Below are positions 32,831-44,897 of a stretch of 64,000 bases of DNA, one piece after another (within the stretch, counting starts at the first letter, position 1; each line of letters starts with the position of its first letter). The translations under genes and the position numbers were made by a program. The notes beneath the pieces were generated by a model. It was not told the origin of the DNA and did not search any database. It saw only the letters and a list, made by a program, of their open reading frames with translations. This stretch comes from Prostheceraeus crozeri (Eukaryota > Platyhelminthes > Polycladida > Euryleptidae), in contig CAJQUW010000455.1 in the NCBI GenBank assembly GCA_907163375.1, positions 1 through 64,000 of the forward strand, in the 5' to 3' direction.

Positions 32831-33505
32831 TAAAAAAATTTTATCATTTTCTTCATTAAAAATTTTATCATCAATAAAAGTTTTACCATCACTAGAAATT
32901 TTACCATCCTTTTTATTTTTATCATTAACTTTTTCTGTCTGTGATTGAAATGATATTTGATTTACTTCATTAGCTATTTGATCAAATTTTTCAATCTCAT
33001 CTAACGTAATAACATTATCATCACATACTCTTTGAAAGTAGTAGTGTAGTTTATCATAGACTTCTTTAATATGTAAATGCTTAGTTTTTAATGATTTTCG
33101 TTTCTTAGTTATTAAAGATTTATCTAACATTGTAACAAGTGAAGTTGCAAAAACACCCGTACCTGTTAAAGCTGTAGCAACTACTGGAATTACTAAAACA
33201 CCTGAAGATATAACAATTGTCAAAGCACCTAAACTTATTGTTAAGAATATGCCAATTCCTTGTGTTACATTCTTAACTTTAGTCCATCTCTTTCTTAATT
33301 TTTTATAATGCTCTAATCTTAATAATAATTGAGATTCCTTATCTTTCATATACCTAACTCTATCTTTGTGTTTTTCTTTATTCATTTTTTCAATGTTAAT
33401 CTTTTCAATGTCCATTAAAGTAGAACTACGTTCATATGATAACGAAGGATATATTCTTGAGGTTCCTTCCATTTCTGAAGTTCCTTCCACTTTTGTTTCT
33501 TCCAT
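32783..33505 (-). CDS. Two-helix membrane protein partly inside the terminal repeat
   Basis: The frame is open from 33610, but the sensible ATG is 33505, giving 240 residues, because it follows an AT-rich leader and matches the ATG retained in the left terminal repeat. N-terminal KVEGTSEMEGTS repeats, a basic coiled stretch, then a long hydrophobic hairpin (GIGIFLTISLGALTIVISSG...VVATALTGTGVFATSLV), then a charged tail with KTFIDDKIF-like repeats. Likely a membrane or fusion-associated accessory protein; I do not recognise a specific family. Confidence 0.65.
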   Translation of the reverse strand: MEETKVEGTSEMEGTSRIYPSLSYERSSTLMDIEKINIEKMNKEKHKDRVRYMKDKESQLLLRLEHYKKLRKRWTKVKNVTQGIGIFLTISLGALTIVISSGVLVIPVVATALTGTGVFATSLVTMLDKSLITKKRKSLKTKHLHIKEVYDKLHYYFQRVCDDNVITLDEIEKFDQIANEVNQISFQSQTEKVNDKNKKDGKISSDGKTFIDDKIFNEENDKIFLEELKTLLDKTLLNKT

Positions 33506-34031
33506 TTTTAAAGAAATATTTTTAGTCACATGATATATTTTAAAAACCTGAAAAATGGATTTAAAAGACGTTTTTAAAAATACTAATTTTCGGTGTCCTA
33601 GAACGGTCATGATTTAAGCAATGAAAATCAAACCGAAGGTTCTAGGGCTTCGCCCGATTGTAATTCTCAAATTTGAGATTCTCAACTTTTATAATTTTTT
33701 AGTGTCCTAGAACGGTCATGATTTTGAGGGTGAAAATTGTAATTCTCAAATTTGAGATTTTGAAAAATTTGAAAATTGGGTACTTTTAAAAACGACATAA
33801 ATTCATGAATTTAGTCCCTTTTTCAGGTTTTTAAGACCTAAATTCATGAATTTATGTCGTTTTTAAAAGTACCATTTTTGAAAAAAATGGTACTTTTTGA
33901 ATGAACCAAATTCATGAATTTAGGTCTTCAAAACCTGAAAAAGGGACTAAATTCATGAATTTATGTCGTTTTTAAAAGAACTAATTTTTTTTGATTTTAT
34001 GGTGTCCTGGTCCGGTCTTTTTCCCATTACT
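33290..34031. repeat. Right terminal inverted repeat of the Polinton
   Basis: Reverse-complement partner of 14730-15515. It includes the first codons of the membrane-protein gene (start 33505, minus), so the repeat border lies within a coding region. One of the GC-rich hairpin inserts (33638-33656) is shared with the left repeat (15107-15125), so that insert predates or was copied with the repeat. Confidence 0.92.
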
Positions 34032-34037
34032 CTCACC
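34032..34037. other. Right target-site duplication (CTCACC)
   Basis: CTCACC directly follows the final T of the right terminal repeat, identical to 14724-14729. Confidence 0.95.
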
Positions 34038-34714
34038 GTTGAAAGGAGGAAACAGGAGTGACATTGGGTAGGGAGAAGCGCCTTACATACTTCTCTCTCA
34101 CAAAGGCAGAATATGCCAATGTCCAAATTTGGTCATGTCTCCTTCAAACGATTTCATCTCACCATATTTGGAATCTCAACCGCTAATTTTCCTGACTGAC
34201 GCAGGGAGTCAAGATTGCCATAAATGGACATTCTCGCTTCGTTGTGATGGAAGGGGAATGACCCTCGGCTCACGCTCTGTGACAGCGATCTTTTTATCCT
34301 GAGTAGCAAGTTTGTATGACCCTCAAGTGAACTGAATATATCCGAAGATGAAAAGATTGAATAGTTCCTAGTGTGTGATAAAATACATGGAATGATAAAC
34401 GTACAGATGCTCACAATGATACTTAGGGCTTCACACCATTTGAATGTTTTCTTATATCATGCTCACTTTCGAAGAGGCTTGATTCAATGATTCATTCGAA
34501 GGATGCTTGTAACGTTCAATACTGCATTCCCATGACATTTCAATTTTATGTGTTTGTACAAGTGTATAAGCTTTCACTGGACTCGCATCGTCTTCTAAAG
34601 TATTCGTTTACGCAGCGCATGAAGCTATATCTCTTAATGACGTTGAACTGAATCTCTCACACACACACGCACACACATTGTCACTTAAACCATGACTGGA
34701 ATACAGTACTCACA
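34032..34714. other. Element-1 interior, no gene seen
   Basis: Continuation of element 1 beyond the Polinton; by orientation it would lie upstream of the decayed coiled-coil gene. A minus frame at 34154-34414 has no supporting features. A CA-rich microsatellite (CACACACACGCACACACA) is at 34661-34678. Confidence 0.5.
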
Positions 34715-35260
34715 CATCAACTTTATTTCTAACGTTACAAATGCTGAAAGGATTCTAACATTATTTTATACGTCCCCTATCTTACACATACTGAAAGGAT
34801 TCTAGCATGATTTCAAACTGAACAAACATCAACTTTATTTCTAACGTTACAAACAGTGAAATGCTTGTGACACTATTTTATACTTTACCTATCTTACTAA
34901 CACTGAAATGATTCTGATAAAATTCCTAACTTACAAACAGTGACATGGCCACAACTTTATTTTATACTTCGCCTATCTTACAAACACTGAAAGGATTCTA
35001 ACATGATTTCAAACTTTACAAACATCAACTTTATTTCTAACGTTACAAACAGTGAAATACTTGTGACACTATTTTATACTTTACCTATCTTACTAACACT
35101 GAAATGATTCTGATAAAATTCCTAACTTACAAACAGTGACATGGCCACAACTTTATTTTATACTTCGCCTATCTTACAAACACTGAAATGATTCTGATAT
35201 TATTCCAAACTTAACAAACAGTAAAATGGTTGTAACTTTATTACTAAGCCAATCCACGCT
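34715..35260. repeat. TTTATTTCTAAC-type repeats, direct copy of 10.1-10.96 kb
   Basis: Same units and same strand as 10080-10960, with one ~200-bp block nearly duplicated (34870-35040 and 35060-35200). It is followed by ACACAGTATG..ACACAGCTTTT sequence also found after the first copy (10990-11060). Confidence 0.8.
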
Positions 35261-37029
35261 GTTTGAAGCCCAACTTTATGTGAAAAGAAAACGACACAGT
35301 ATGTACATGATATGCTATTGAAACCCATACAGCTTTTTGTTACACTAACAATTCAGTTCAATGTGAGCTAGTCTTGTATCACTCATTTAATACGACATAA
35401 CTTTCACTTTACTTATTCCTACAATGTTACCATTATGTGTTCTAAACTTTATGAGTTCGCTTTCACTTCTATCTTACACTTTCTTCATCATCTAACCAAG
35501 TGAATGACATTGATGATACATTATCTGACTAAACGCATTGAGTCACATTCTACACAAACAGATATTACTAACATGGATCATATAAAACGCCAAGTCTTGT
35601 CATAGGCTTGACTATGCGATGGTCTTAGTTATTTATCTATGTAACTTACACTTTTAAAACGCTAAATCCTTAAATCTCAACACAGGGACACCTATCTTAT
35701 GCATTTAGGAGTTTTGTTGTATAATTTAGTAAACTTATGCCTCTGTCGGCATACGACTTTTAAAATACAACACTGACTGATGAATGATGTTCATATATTC
35801 CTAGATTGGATAACAAGAAACTTTCCTGCGTTGACTATTATTTAATTTCCTCATCAACTCTTTACACACTTATGATTCCAATCACTAAGTTACATACAAC
35901 GCTTCTATTGAACATGCATCAATCACCTTTCAGCTGACCACATCAAATGTAAAGTGTATAACATAATGAGTATGTAACTATCTCTCATCAATGATATCAA
36001 AACTGGCTTTTCACCATGAAAATTAAGTCTTGCCTTCAAAGTCATTTTATAAAGCGAACATATACATCACGCATTCTACACTAAAAGAGATCGTTCTCTA
36101 CAACAACACTCTACAACAACAGTTATCATTGATGTATGTTATATAAAACGCTAAATCTGTAAGTCCAACTGTGGCTGTCATTGCCTGCATTACTGTACAA
36201 CATGTTGCTCTGATGATTCTTCCACCACCCTTACTCTTTCCATTTGAGGGGTAGTGAAGAAATAAATTCATGACTTCAGGTCAAAACCTCTCTCTACACA
36301 CGTTTATATTTTACATCATGTAAAAGATCCTTGCTACTTATCATAGGGGCCTTAAACTTTAAACATGATGATTTCATGGCAGTTAGACCTTTGAAGATGT
36401 GTGTTGGACACCTTGTCATGAAGTTGAGTTCTCATCAGATGAATTTAATAAGAGCTTCTTCATTTTCTAAGAAAGATAGAGATCCTTGAATCTAGTGTTT
36501 GTGTGTGGCACAGTCTGTAACTTTTCTTTGTTAACAGGGTGGCTTCCAACGAATTGGTGACCGGGCCCTCGGAAGAACCGATGGAATACTTCGATTACTC
36601 GAAGTATTCCGGACGCTGAATTCTCAGCAACGCCAGATATTCTAACGCCATATCCCTAAATAAAGGGTTCTCCACAAGCTCATGTGGAATAAGATGGACG
36701 GGCAGCGAATTGCTTCACCTTTCTCTGCCTGCAAAGCAGGCAGGAGAAAGACTTTCCCCATCTTCACCCTGCATCCACAGCGGAGCTCAAGGGTTCGACT
36801 CATGTCAAAGAAAGCGATATCGAAAGACATTGCCTCAAACGACTTGTAATTGATGAATGAGTGTGAACGTCTCCCTTATATTTCTCACGCATTTTTGTGA
36901 CTGGCTAGCAAGACATTGAAGAATTGAACAAATCGGCAGTGTCCATGCTTTAGCAGCAAATGGTGACTTGCGCGCGCGCGGAGTGTACAGTAACGAATTG
37001 TCAATGTGAGAATCCTTTCAGACGCTCAC
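35261..37029. other. Element-1 interior; possible coding remnant at 36541-36850
   Basis: Mostly AT-rich non-coding. At 36531-36537 an acceptor-like TTAACAG is followed by a frame encoding an acidic peptide (SNELVTGPSEEPMEYFDYSK) ending at 36619. A GC-richer block to 36850 contains a 54-codon basic frame from the ATG at 36691. These resemble short spliced exons but cannot be joined into a clear gene. Confidence 0.3.
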
Positions 37030-40000
37030 GATAATCTCTTCGACGCGATTGCAATGAGCTGTGTGGGAATCAGCAGGTGCTACGACACGTTACTGCATCC
37101 TGGGACAGATGCGATAGCTCTCTGTTTCATGTGACAGAAGGGCGCCAGAGAGAGAGAGCGCGTACATCTTTGTGTTCTACTCCATCTGCTGAGGGGCTAG
37201 CGCGACAGACGATCGCCCACCGGCTGCGCTGTCATTCTTCTTTGTGTTCTACTCTATCTGCTGAGGGACAGTGCGACAGACTGGCGTCAGAGTGCACTTA
37301 TGATTCTTTGTGGGCACAGGAGGGGTTTTTCACTGATAGGTTTCATGATAAACATTTTCAATAGCAGCATGTTGACTATTGCAAGCCATGTTAAATGACA
37401 TGTTTACATCGTCTGCATTCGCACAGAAAATGCTGTTTCCTACAAATGAGTTTTCTACACAGACGTATTCATTGTGTGAGTTCAAGGGTCGAGTCGTTGA
37501 ACTAAGACTTATGCGTTTCTACAGGTCTTTATATCAGCTTTAAACACGCCTGCAATCTATGAAAGTTTTACCAACATAAAGTTGTTGACATAAAGTTTCT
37601 TACACCGCAGTTCATGTTTACGACTTTCATTTGAATGTCAGATTTGTATGTTCATCTGTCTATGATGAGTGTAAACGTTGTCACAGTTCTCCTTTACTTC
37701 CCGTAAACTAGTTGTGACACTTTTGTGTTTCACTTCATCTAGCAGGTTGATTTTTATCTCACACATAATGTTTCCTATCTCATATGCATTCGACTAACAA
37801 CGTTACAGGTTGTTATGTCTATACTTGTATGCTGTCGATGCAGAGTGCAAACACATGCATTCAATTTGATAAAGGCAAACAACACATTTAGTAAAGCTGG
37901 TACGCTAACGAGTGTGACTGCAGAAACATTTTATAAAACTTTTTTCAACGTTCGCTAAGTTTCACAACAACCTGTCAAAGACTTCTTACAAAACTTATTT
38001 CAACATTTGCGTTTAAGGGAACATGTGCTTCACGTATTCTACACGAACGGTTAACACATGTGATATAAGACCCTAAATCCAACCGTAGAGGAGCCTAGCC
38101 TTGGATGATGGACTTTACAACCCATGCGATTCAATGTCATGGAATACACACTCAACGTGTGTGACAACATCTGGTTTTATAAAACATTCAACACTTATTC
38201 CAATCCATCTCACTTTTATATCCAACATGTTAAACTTAGACTTCGTTTCAACCACTCAAGTCGTCAAAAACTTGCATGCGTTGTCTAATATTCAATTCAT
38301 TCTGTACACAGATTCGCTTTACTTCACATCCAAAGTTAATGACTACCTAACAGATGTATTCACTCTGAATTTACACTTCACCGTTTGTGAAAAGACTGTC
38401 ACATAAAACATTTCACACACTGCAGTCCGGATCTCAACTAAGGATAAAAACTTTCTAGTGCTGTGGCGAACGCTGTTTTCATATAACATTCTAAACTCTC
38501 ATTGCAGTAGAAAACTGCTTTTAGTAAACCTGATGAAGCGAATCTAACAGTCATGAAGTTTGAATTTTCTAATAAGGAAACATTTGGCAACTGTCTCCAA
38601 TAAAACTTTCTAACACTGTGAAAGTAAGTTACAAGACAATCTACACTGTGCAGTAAAACCTTTTCAACAAAACTTTCTAGTGCTGTGGTGAGTTCGGTCA
38701 GTCATACAACGTCAATGATCAAACTTTATTTTCACAAACGTGCGTCGCGGTAATATTATTTGACTACACTAACACTTGCATTTCATGACATGTGTGTTTC
38801 ATAAAACATCATGATCAAACTTGACTAACTATACATCAACCTGTGTTACAGTAAAAATATTTGACTATACTAAACTTTGCTTTTACAAACCATGATACAC
38901 TTTCTAACTAGACTTACGAATACAATGTCAATGATCAAACTTTACTTTTACAAACGGGTGTCACATTAAAACTACTTGACTACACTAACTTTGCAAACCA
39001 TGATACACTTTCTGACGACACTCACGAATAAACGTCATGATCAAACTTTCTGACTATACATCATCCTGTGTAGCAGTAAAACTTTTGTACAACATGATAA
39101 AGTTTCTGACGACACTGACAAGAGCTTGTTCACTAGCGAAGAGAGAAGTCTGTGATGTGTTGCGTGTGGCGCATGAATGTCCTCCCTTCATTCCTTCATC
39201 ATTTCGTCTCCGTGATAGAGACAAGCAGAACTGATGGTTCATTCTCGCATGGTTGGCCAACTGTCGGGAGACAAGTGCAATGGAGATTTTATGAGGTAAC
39301 CTGTGGCAGATAGCTAAATGTCGCCCTGGTGGTCAGAGTACAACGTTGAGACGAAAAATTGCAAACATGACGCAGAGAGGTTTCACAAGGATTACCATTA
39401 CCCACGTCCCGTGCAGTACTCATCGCTACGGACTTCACCGCTGTCTCGAAATCACCCACAGGAAGTATCACACCGAAAATCTCCGTGACTTGCACCGTCA
39501 ATGACTTGATCGCCAGACATGAAAACCGGTGGAGTTGGTAAGAGGTTGGCAGACTTTGATCAGCTTGATAGCAAGCCGTAGAGAGCTTGATTCACCAGCG
39601 TTTTGCAATGGAGATGTTTAGAGGCCACCCATGACAGGATAGCTAAGACTCAACCGATTGGCGTTCAAAGTGCTACGTTGAGAACTGTGTCAAATGCCCA
39701 ACATGAGACATGAGTTGCCCCAGCGGTTTCGGTCTAAACTATGACACACTCCCTTGCCACACTTATCACTACGGCATCGTCCGCCGTCCCGAAGGAACAC
39801 CCTGTCAGTGGAATATTACAGCAAAACTCTCCGTGTCTTGCTCGCTTTCAGTGAAAAGCTGCTTATACCATGAGAAGACTGGCTCAGACATCACTAAAAA
39901 TCCTTTCATTGACTTTAGCTGTGTCGAAAACCCCAGAAAACCTCCAAAACTAGTGAATTAACATTTTTCAACTTTTTAGCACTACTTATGAAATTTTATA

Positions 40001-41575
40001 AGTAGTCTATCACTTAGGGCAGGTCAATAGCGACCGAACCTTTTTTGAATCAAGTCAAACGGACTTGTAGAAGCAAAGTTACAAGCCTTTAAAGTTTTGG
40101 AGTCTTTTATGGCCTGCAGACGAAGGCCATCTCCTGGCGAACCTCTAAGTCTGACGCCTTAGCTGACTTCAGCAATGAAATTTTCTTAGTCGGTTTCTTA
40201 CAGAAACCCAGTTTTTCAGATTTCCAATGCTATCATCGGAGCTCCGGAGTTTACCTACCCCAACCCAGTCGGGAGGAGAACTGATTTCCACAAGCCGAGT
40301 TTCCACTTATATAGTGTGTGGCGATCAGCTCATGACGTAATACCCATCATCCAAACACTAAAAACCCGTCTATCTCTGATTCTAGTGCTCCGATGGAGCT
40401 GGAAATACACCAATTCCATGTAGAATTTGACGCTGAATCCGAATCTGCCCTCCATTTTCCCATCCAATGCTTCGTTTTCACTCTACAGCCCGCAGCCATC
40501 GCAAAAATTCTAACTTAGTCGTTTTTCGGAGAAATGATGAAAAATTTTTTCTCTCCGATGACTTCCAAATTTAGCATGCCGAAGCAGAATTTGACGCTGA
40601 TGCCAAATCTGGTCTCTGTTTTCCCGTCCGAGGCTTGCTTCACCCGCTGGAGCGATTTTCATAAACATTCTAACTCTGTCGTTTTTCGCCAAGGTCCCAA
40701 ATTTTCAATAACGTCTCACCTCTAAACGAAGGCAGATACGAACAAGCCATGTTTTCCACTGCATTTGTCTCACTCCTAGCTTTCAAACGAGCTATTGCAC
40801 GACTTTCTACTATGTCTACAACCAAAGTTAGAAGATCGCTGCCAAAGGGGGGACGTCAGAACTTTTTCTCTCCGATTGAGTTGGGAAGAAGTTCCTAGAC
40901 CCAACATTGACCAAAACGTCCGAATTTGCACTCCATTTTCTCATCCGAGGCCTCCTTCTGCCCGAAAAACGACTTTTCTCATCCAAAAACCTCCAACACC
41001 TGCCTTTTCCAACTCTGACGGTTTCCTGCCATTTTCCTCCCTAAACCCAGGAAAATTAGTCCAAACTGAGCTTTCCACTGCATTTGTCTCACTTTTAGCT
41101 TTCAAATGAGCTATTGCACGACTTTCTACGATGTCTACAACCAAAGTTGGAAGTTTGCCAGGAGAGGGGGGGAGGTCTTCAAAACTTTTTCTCTCCGATG
41201 TCGCTAGAAACATCCTTCCTAACCCAACATTTCACGTAGAGTCCGAATCTGGCCTCCGTTTTCTCATCCGAGGTCTCCTTCCTGTCGAAACATGGACTTT
41301 CCCATCCCAACACCACCAACACCTACCCTTTCCTCACTCTATCCTTCCGAGATTCCACCCCTAGCCTCATCACTCCTCCTTCCTTCCTTCCTGCCAGAGG
41401 GGGGGGGGAGGGAACAGTTTTCTCTTCACGGAGCCATTCCTCCCAGCACATCCTTGGCGACTTCCTTCCAGAGGGGGGGGGGCTGAGTCAGCCTGATGAC
41501 TCAGCATTTCACATTTTGGGCTTGCGTCTGCCACGGGATTACTACTAAAGACCAGTCTGTTTCAAAAATGGTTGT
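37030..41575. repeat. Right inverted arm of element 1
   Basis: Reverse-complement copy of 4228-9250. It carries fewer copies of the ~71-bp GC-rich repeat (about two, against four in the left arm) and several deletions. The TATA box appears inverted at 40306-40313. C/G-tract terminal repeats occupy 40530-41490. The arm ends near 41553-41575, about 20 bp before a Tc1-type insertion. Confidence 0.75.
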
Positions 41576-41595
41576 GTGGAACATATGATGAAATA

Positions 41596-42997
41596 TACTC
41601 ATTGACAAAATTTTTGAAACATTTACTTCTTCAACTTCTTTCATGTTTGACTGGTATATGTACATGTATGTATGGTACCTTGATAATTTAGTCACAATCT
41701 CCAACAAGTCGCTAGCACAGAAAAACAACGCATGTAGCAGATTCAACTTTAATAGCGCGTGTGCCCCCCCTCTAGCTCCAATACATTCAGTAATCCGTGA
41801 TGGTATGGATTCACAAAGTTTCTGAATGAAGGATGTCTCAAGGAGAAGCCACTGCTCTGTCAGTCTTTCAGAGAGAATCTTCAGGGACATGGGTGAAGTG
41901 AATAGCGGTCTCTCACTCGCCGCCCAAGCTCGTCCCAGATTTGTTCAATGGATGACAAGTTAGGTGAGCGTGCAGGCCAGTCAAGGGTTTGAATGTTCAA
42001 TCTCCTAACAGTGGCAATGACAGCCCAGGAGCGATGTGGTCTTGCGTTGTCGTCTTGGAAGACGAGATCCTCCACCCTGACCACTGGGGCAACAACAGGA
42101 AGCACAATTTCATTGAGATACCTCTTTCCAGTCAACGTGCCTTTGATGATGACTGCTGTCGTTCGTTCGCCATGCCAAATGCTACCCCACAGCATAACAC
42201 TTTCACCACCATATCTGTCGTGTTCTTTAATACAGCATGGGGCAAAGCGTTCACCTGGAAGACGATGCACTCTGACACGACCGTCATTGAAATCCAGAGT
42301 GAATCTCGATTCATCGGTCCACAAGACTTTCTGCCAGTGATGGTCATTCCATGAGCGATGGGCATCACACCAGGCAACTCGTCTTCTGCGGTGCTCAAAA
42401 CTCAGTGGAATTAGGACAGTTGGTCGTCGCGATTGAATTCCAGCTTCTCGCAATCTTCGGTATGCCGTTCGAACGCTACAGTCTATATTTGAGGCACTCT
42501 TCCAGTGTACGACTACCTTTGGGACTGACACAAATCTATTCCTCTTTGCAGCTAAAATTAGACGTGCGTCTGTCCTTCCTGCAGACTTTCTTGGTCGATC
42601 AGATCCCTTCTTCTTTTTAACATCTCTTTCTGCTTTCCATCGACACCACCACCTCCAAACAACGACTCTCGATTGTTGCAGCTCTTCGGCAACACTCGCA
42701 CAACTTCTACCACAACGAATCATTCCAATAGCCATACCTCTGGTAAACTGATCGTGTGCCATTTTATTTTACAAAAGCTGGATTTCAGTTCACGTTTTGT
42801 TCAATTTGTAAAAGCAATTGTGACACTTGTATCGATATCAAAATTTGAAATTTGACCACCATAGATCTTTCTCCATTCTCTAATGTGTTGAATGGTAATA
42901 CATAGAAAGCGAGATAGTGCATCATACCTGAGAAAAAATGAAACAAACTTCAATTCAAGCCAATGATAGTTTGTTTCATTAATTATGTCAATGAGTA
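41596..42997 (-). mobile_element. Tc1-type DNA transposon
   Basis: Ends TACTCATTGACA (41596) and TGTCAATGAGTA (to 42997) are inverted repeats, extending imperfectly about 25 bp, flanked by TA duplications (41594-41595, 42998-42999). Length 1402 bp, typical for Tc1/mariner. It lies about 20 bp outside the right arm of element 1. Confidence 0.88.
41740..42762 (-). pseudogene. Tc1-like transposase, one late frameshift
   Basis: Start at 42762. The N-terminal paired-like helix-turn-helix (TRGMAIGMIRCGRSCASVA) and second HTH bind the inverted repeats. The catalytic domain has D in LWTDESRF, D in QDDNARPH and E in SSIEQIWDELG, all present. The frame stops at 41881, but the last ~45 residues (around ESIPSRITECIGARGG) continue in the adjoining frame down to about 41740, indicating one frameshift near 41885. 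All three catalytic acidic residues precede the break. Confidence 0.88.
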
Positions 42998-43019
42998 TAA
43001 TTATCATTGAAAGAAAATT

Positions 43020-43361
43020 CCATGAAGTCTGCTATTTATACTTAACATTCTTCCTCTTCTTCAGCCATTTGCAGTTCACTGCTGGATGAAGGCCTCTACA
43101 CGATGTCGCCAACCTCCATGTCGCGCGTCCATGTTTTTCCTGCCACTTTAGTTAGACTGTCTTCCCAACGCGTTCTCTGTCGTCCTCTTCTTCTCTTGCC
43201 GTCCTCGGATACCATTTCGTTACCGATTTTGTCCAACGTCCATCTTGTCTTCTTGCCACATGTCCAGCCCAGCTCCATTTCAATTTTGCTGCAGTCTCCA
43301 GGACGTCACTTGCTCCTGTCTGCTGTCCAATCCATGTAATCTTCAACAGTGCCCTTTCCAA
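43020..43361 (-). pseudogene. LINE 3' fragment (reverse transcriptase C-terminal region)
   Basis: Two overlapping frames on the minus strand read KLKWSWAGHVARRQDGRW, then GRRRGRQRTRWEDSL and KVAGKTWTRD. These form the typical end of non-LTR reverse transcriptase ORFs, followed by a Trp/Gln-type tail near 43080. It is 5'-truncated and frameshifted. Confidence 0.8.
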
Positions 43362-43891
43362 TGCTCTTTCGGTAACTCGAAGTTTATTTCTATGTTCGTA
43401 CTTGACATCACTATGAGAAAAAAAACAAAATCATAAAAGCAACACTTTCCAAGAAACGCTATATACTTCTTGTAATCGGTTTTTCATTTAATAAATTATG
43501 GAAGTGTCAAGATTCAATAAAAACTTGATTAGATCAACATTCTTTACTGAAACTGAAATGACAGCTGTGTTCAAATTATCCAAAACACCAATAAAAGACT
43601 ATTGACAAAGTTTCACAGCAGCGATTGACAGCTCTGAAATCTCCACAACTGCTTTCCGAGATATCTAAAAGGGTACTAGTTTCGCCTCCGGTAGGCCTTT
43701 TCGGATTGTGGGTGATAAAATCACAATAGTGAAATAATGCAAGGGTTCTGCAACACGGAATAAATTAAATTCAGCAAAATTAGCTATCTGAGGTTCTATT
43801 GTAGCAGTAGGCCTCGTGAAGCCTACACCTAATATAAGTAATCTTGTGCAGAATGTCGTTAACTTGCAAATATGCCACACATATTTACTAC

Positions 43892-44897
43892 ACTGTAAAT
43901 CGCTGAATACCAATCACATACGAAGGATGCATACCAAAACATTTTTTGGTATATTTCTATATTCTCTTGGTATATATTTGCATGCTTTTCGTATGTTATT
44001 TCAAATGTGGTATGCTTTATATACTAAAGCCATACCAGCACAATGTTAAAACAAAGCATAAATCATTTCCAAAGTATCTTGATTTAAGGCCTTTTAAATA
44101 AAGATCACACTAATGTTACTACTGTTCTGTAAGTAGTGAGATAATGACATTCAAGCGTCATACTTTCAATACTGAATTCGATTTTAATACACGTAAGTCT
44201 AAGGCATTTCATGAATAATCAATAAGTATTCAACCATCAACAATTATGCATTATGTAATTTTGAAATTAAGCATATCATCAATCCGAAATAAAAACACAT
44301 TATAATTCATGAACGCAAAAATAGTTATGTTTGAGATATATAAGTCAACATGATTGCACGAAAGATATCGTTTGATTGAACTGATGTTTATCAACTTGGC
44401 TCATAAAGTAGAGCTAACTAAACGTCCTGTTAATGTTGCTAGACAAGTAGCAACGACGACAATCTCGTGGAGCATTAAATTCACAATAAATCTAATCTAG
44501 TTAGATATCACTCTATCAAACAAAAAATATTCGCGACTGGTATTACTGAAAAAAGTTATTTGACAGTATTATGTAATGCACATATTTTTCTGCTATGTGA
44601 CATAAAGCTGCACATACCAAATACATACCAGAGGCATACGAATAAGGATGAATTTGCATCGGGTCTCGTATATAAAACATACCAACAACTCATATGTCAG
44701 TGTAAAATAGCCAATCACAGATAGAATAGTTCGCATCGCTACATACCAATCACATACGAAAGTAAGTGAGATGTGGTATGAAGAACATACCAGATCTCTG
44801 TAAACATACGAGAATCTCGTATCAGATGCTAGTTTCAAATTATATGTGATTGTGGTATATGTTTGTATGCAATTTTCGTATCCAGCGATTTACAGCG
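43892..44897. mobile_element. ~1-kb foldback/MITE-like element
   Basis: CTGTAAATCGCTGAATAC at 43892 pairs with the reverse complement of GTATCCAGCGATTTACAG at 44878-44895. Inside, ACATACCA/TGGTATGT and CATACGA/TCGTATG words recur in both orientations near both ends (43900-44035 and 44600-44880), forming long subterminal foldbacks. It has no transposase. The target duplication is unclear. Confidence 0.6.

Larger units (their letters stand above)
14730..34031. mobile_element. Polinton/Maverick, adintovirus-type element
   Basis: Termini begin AGTAATGGGAAAAAGACC and end with its reverse complement. They are flanked by a perfect 6-bp duplication CTCACC (14724-14729 and 34032-34037), as known for Polintons. 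The 19.3-kb body encodes a retroviral-type integrase, adenain-like protease, protein-primed PolB, packaging-type ATPase, double-jelly-roll-type major capsid and penton-like minor capsid, plus a PLA2-like gene, the set described for adintoviruses. It is far more AT-rich than its surroundings. Genes on the left run mostly leftward and on the right mostly rightward from a divergent promoter region at about 22.0 kb. Presence of all core genes argues for a former virus, now a partly decayed integrated copy. Confidence 0.95.
4228..41575. mobile_element. Element 1: large element with ~5-kb inverted arms
   Basis: The left arm (about 4228-9250) is found reverse-complemented at 37030-41575. Shared landmarks in order are the C-tract terminus, a TATA box (5625 and 40306), the 6.0-6.9 kb block, and the GC-rich ~71-bp repeats. 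Both ends read GTAGTAA inward, next to CCCGTG. The bases just outside (AAAAGACAA left, TAAAGACCA right) could be an imperfect 9-bp target duplication, which is inference. Without the Polinton the element would be about 18 kb. Its interior has a decayed coiled-coil gene (minus strand, 14517 downward), a decayed SUMO-motif gene at 9.4-9.8 kb and tandem repeats. It resembles no transposon family I recognise. The same terminal repeats reappear at 51.2-53.0 kb. Confidence 0.7.

Noticed and set aside
41989..42620. Plus-strand frames opposite the Tc1 transposase
   Set aside because: Antisense shadows of the transposase coding region.
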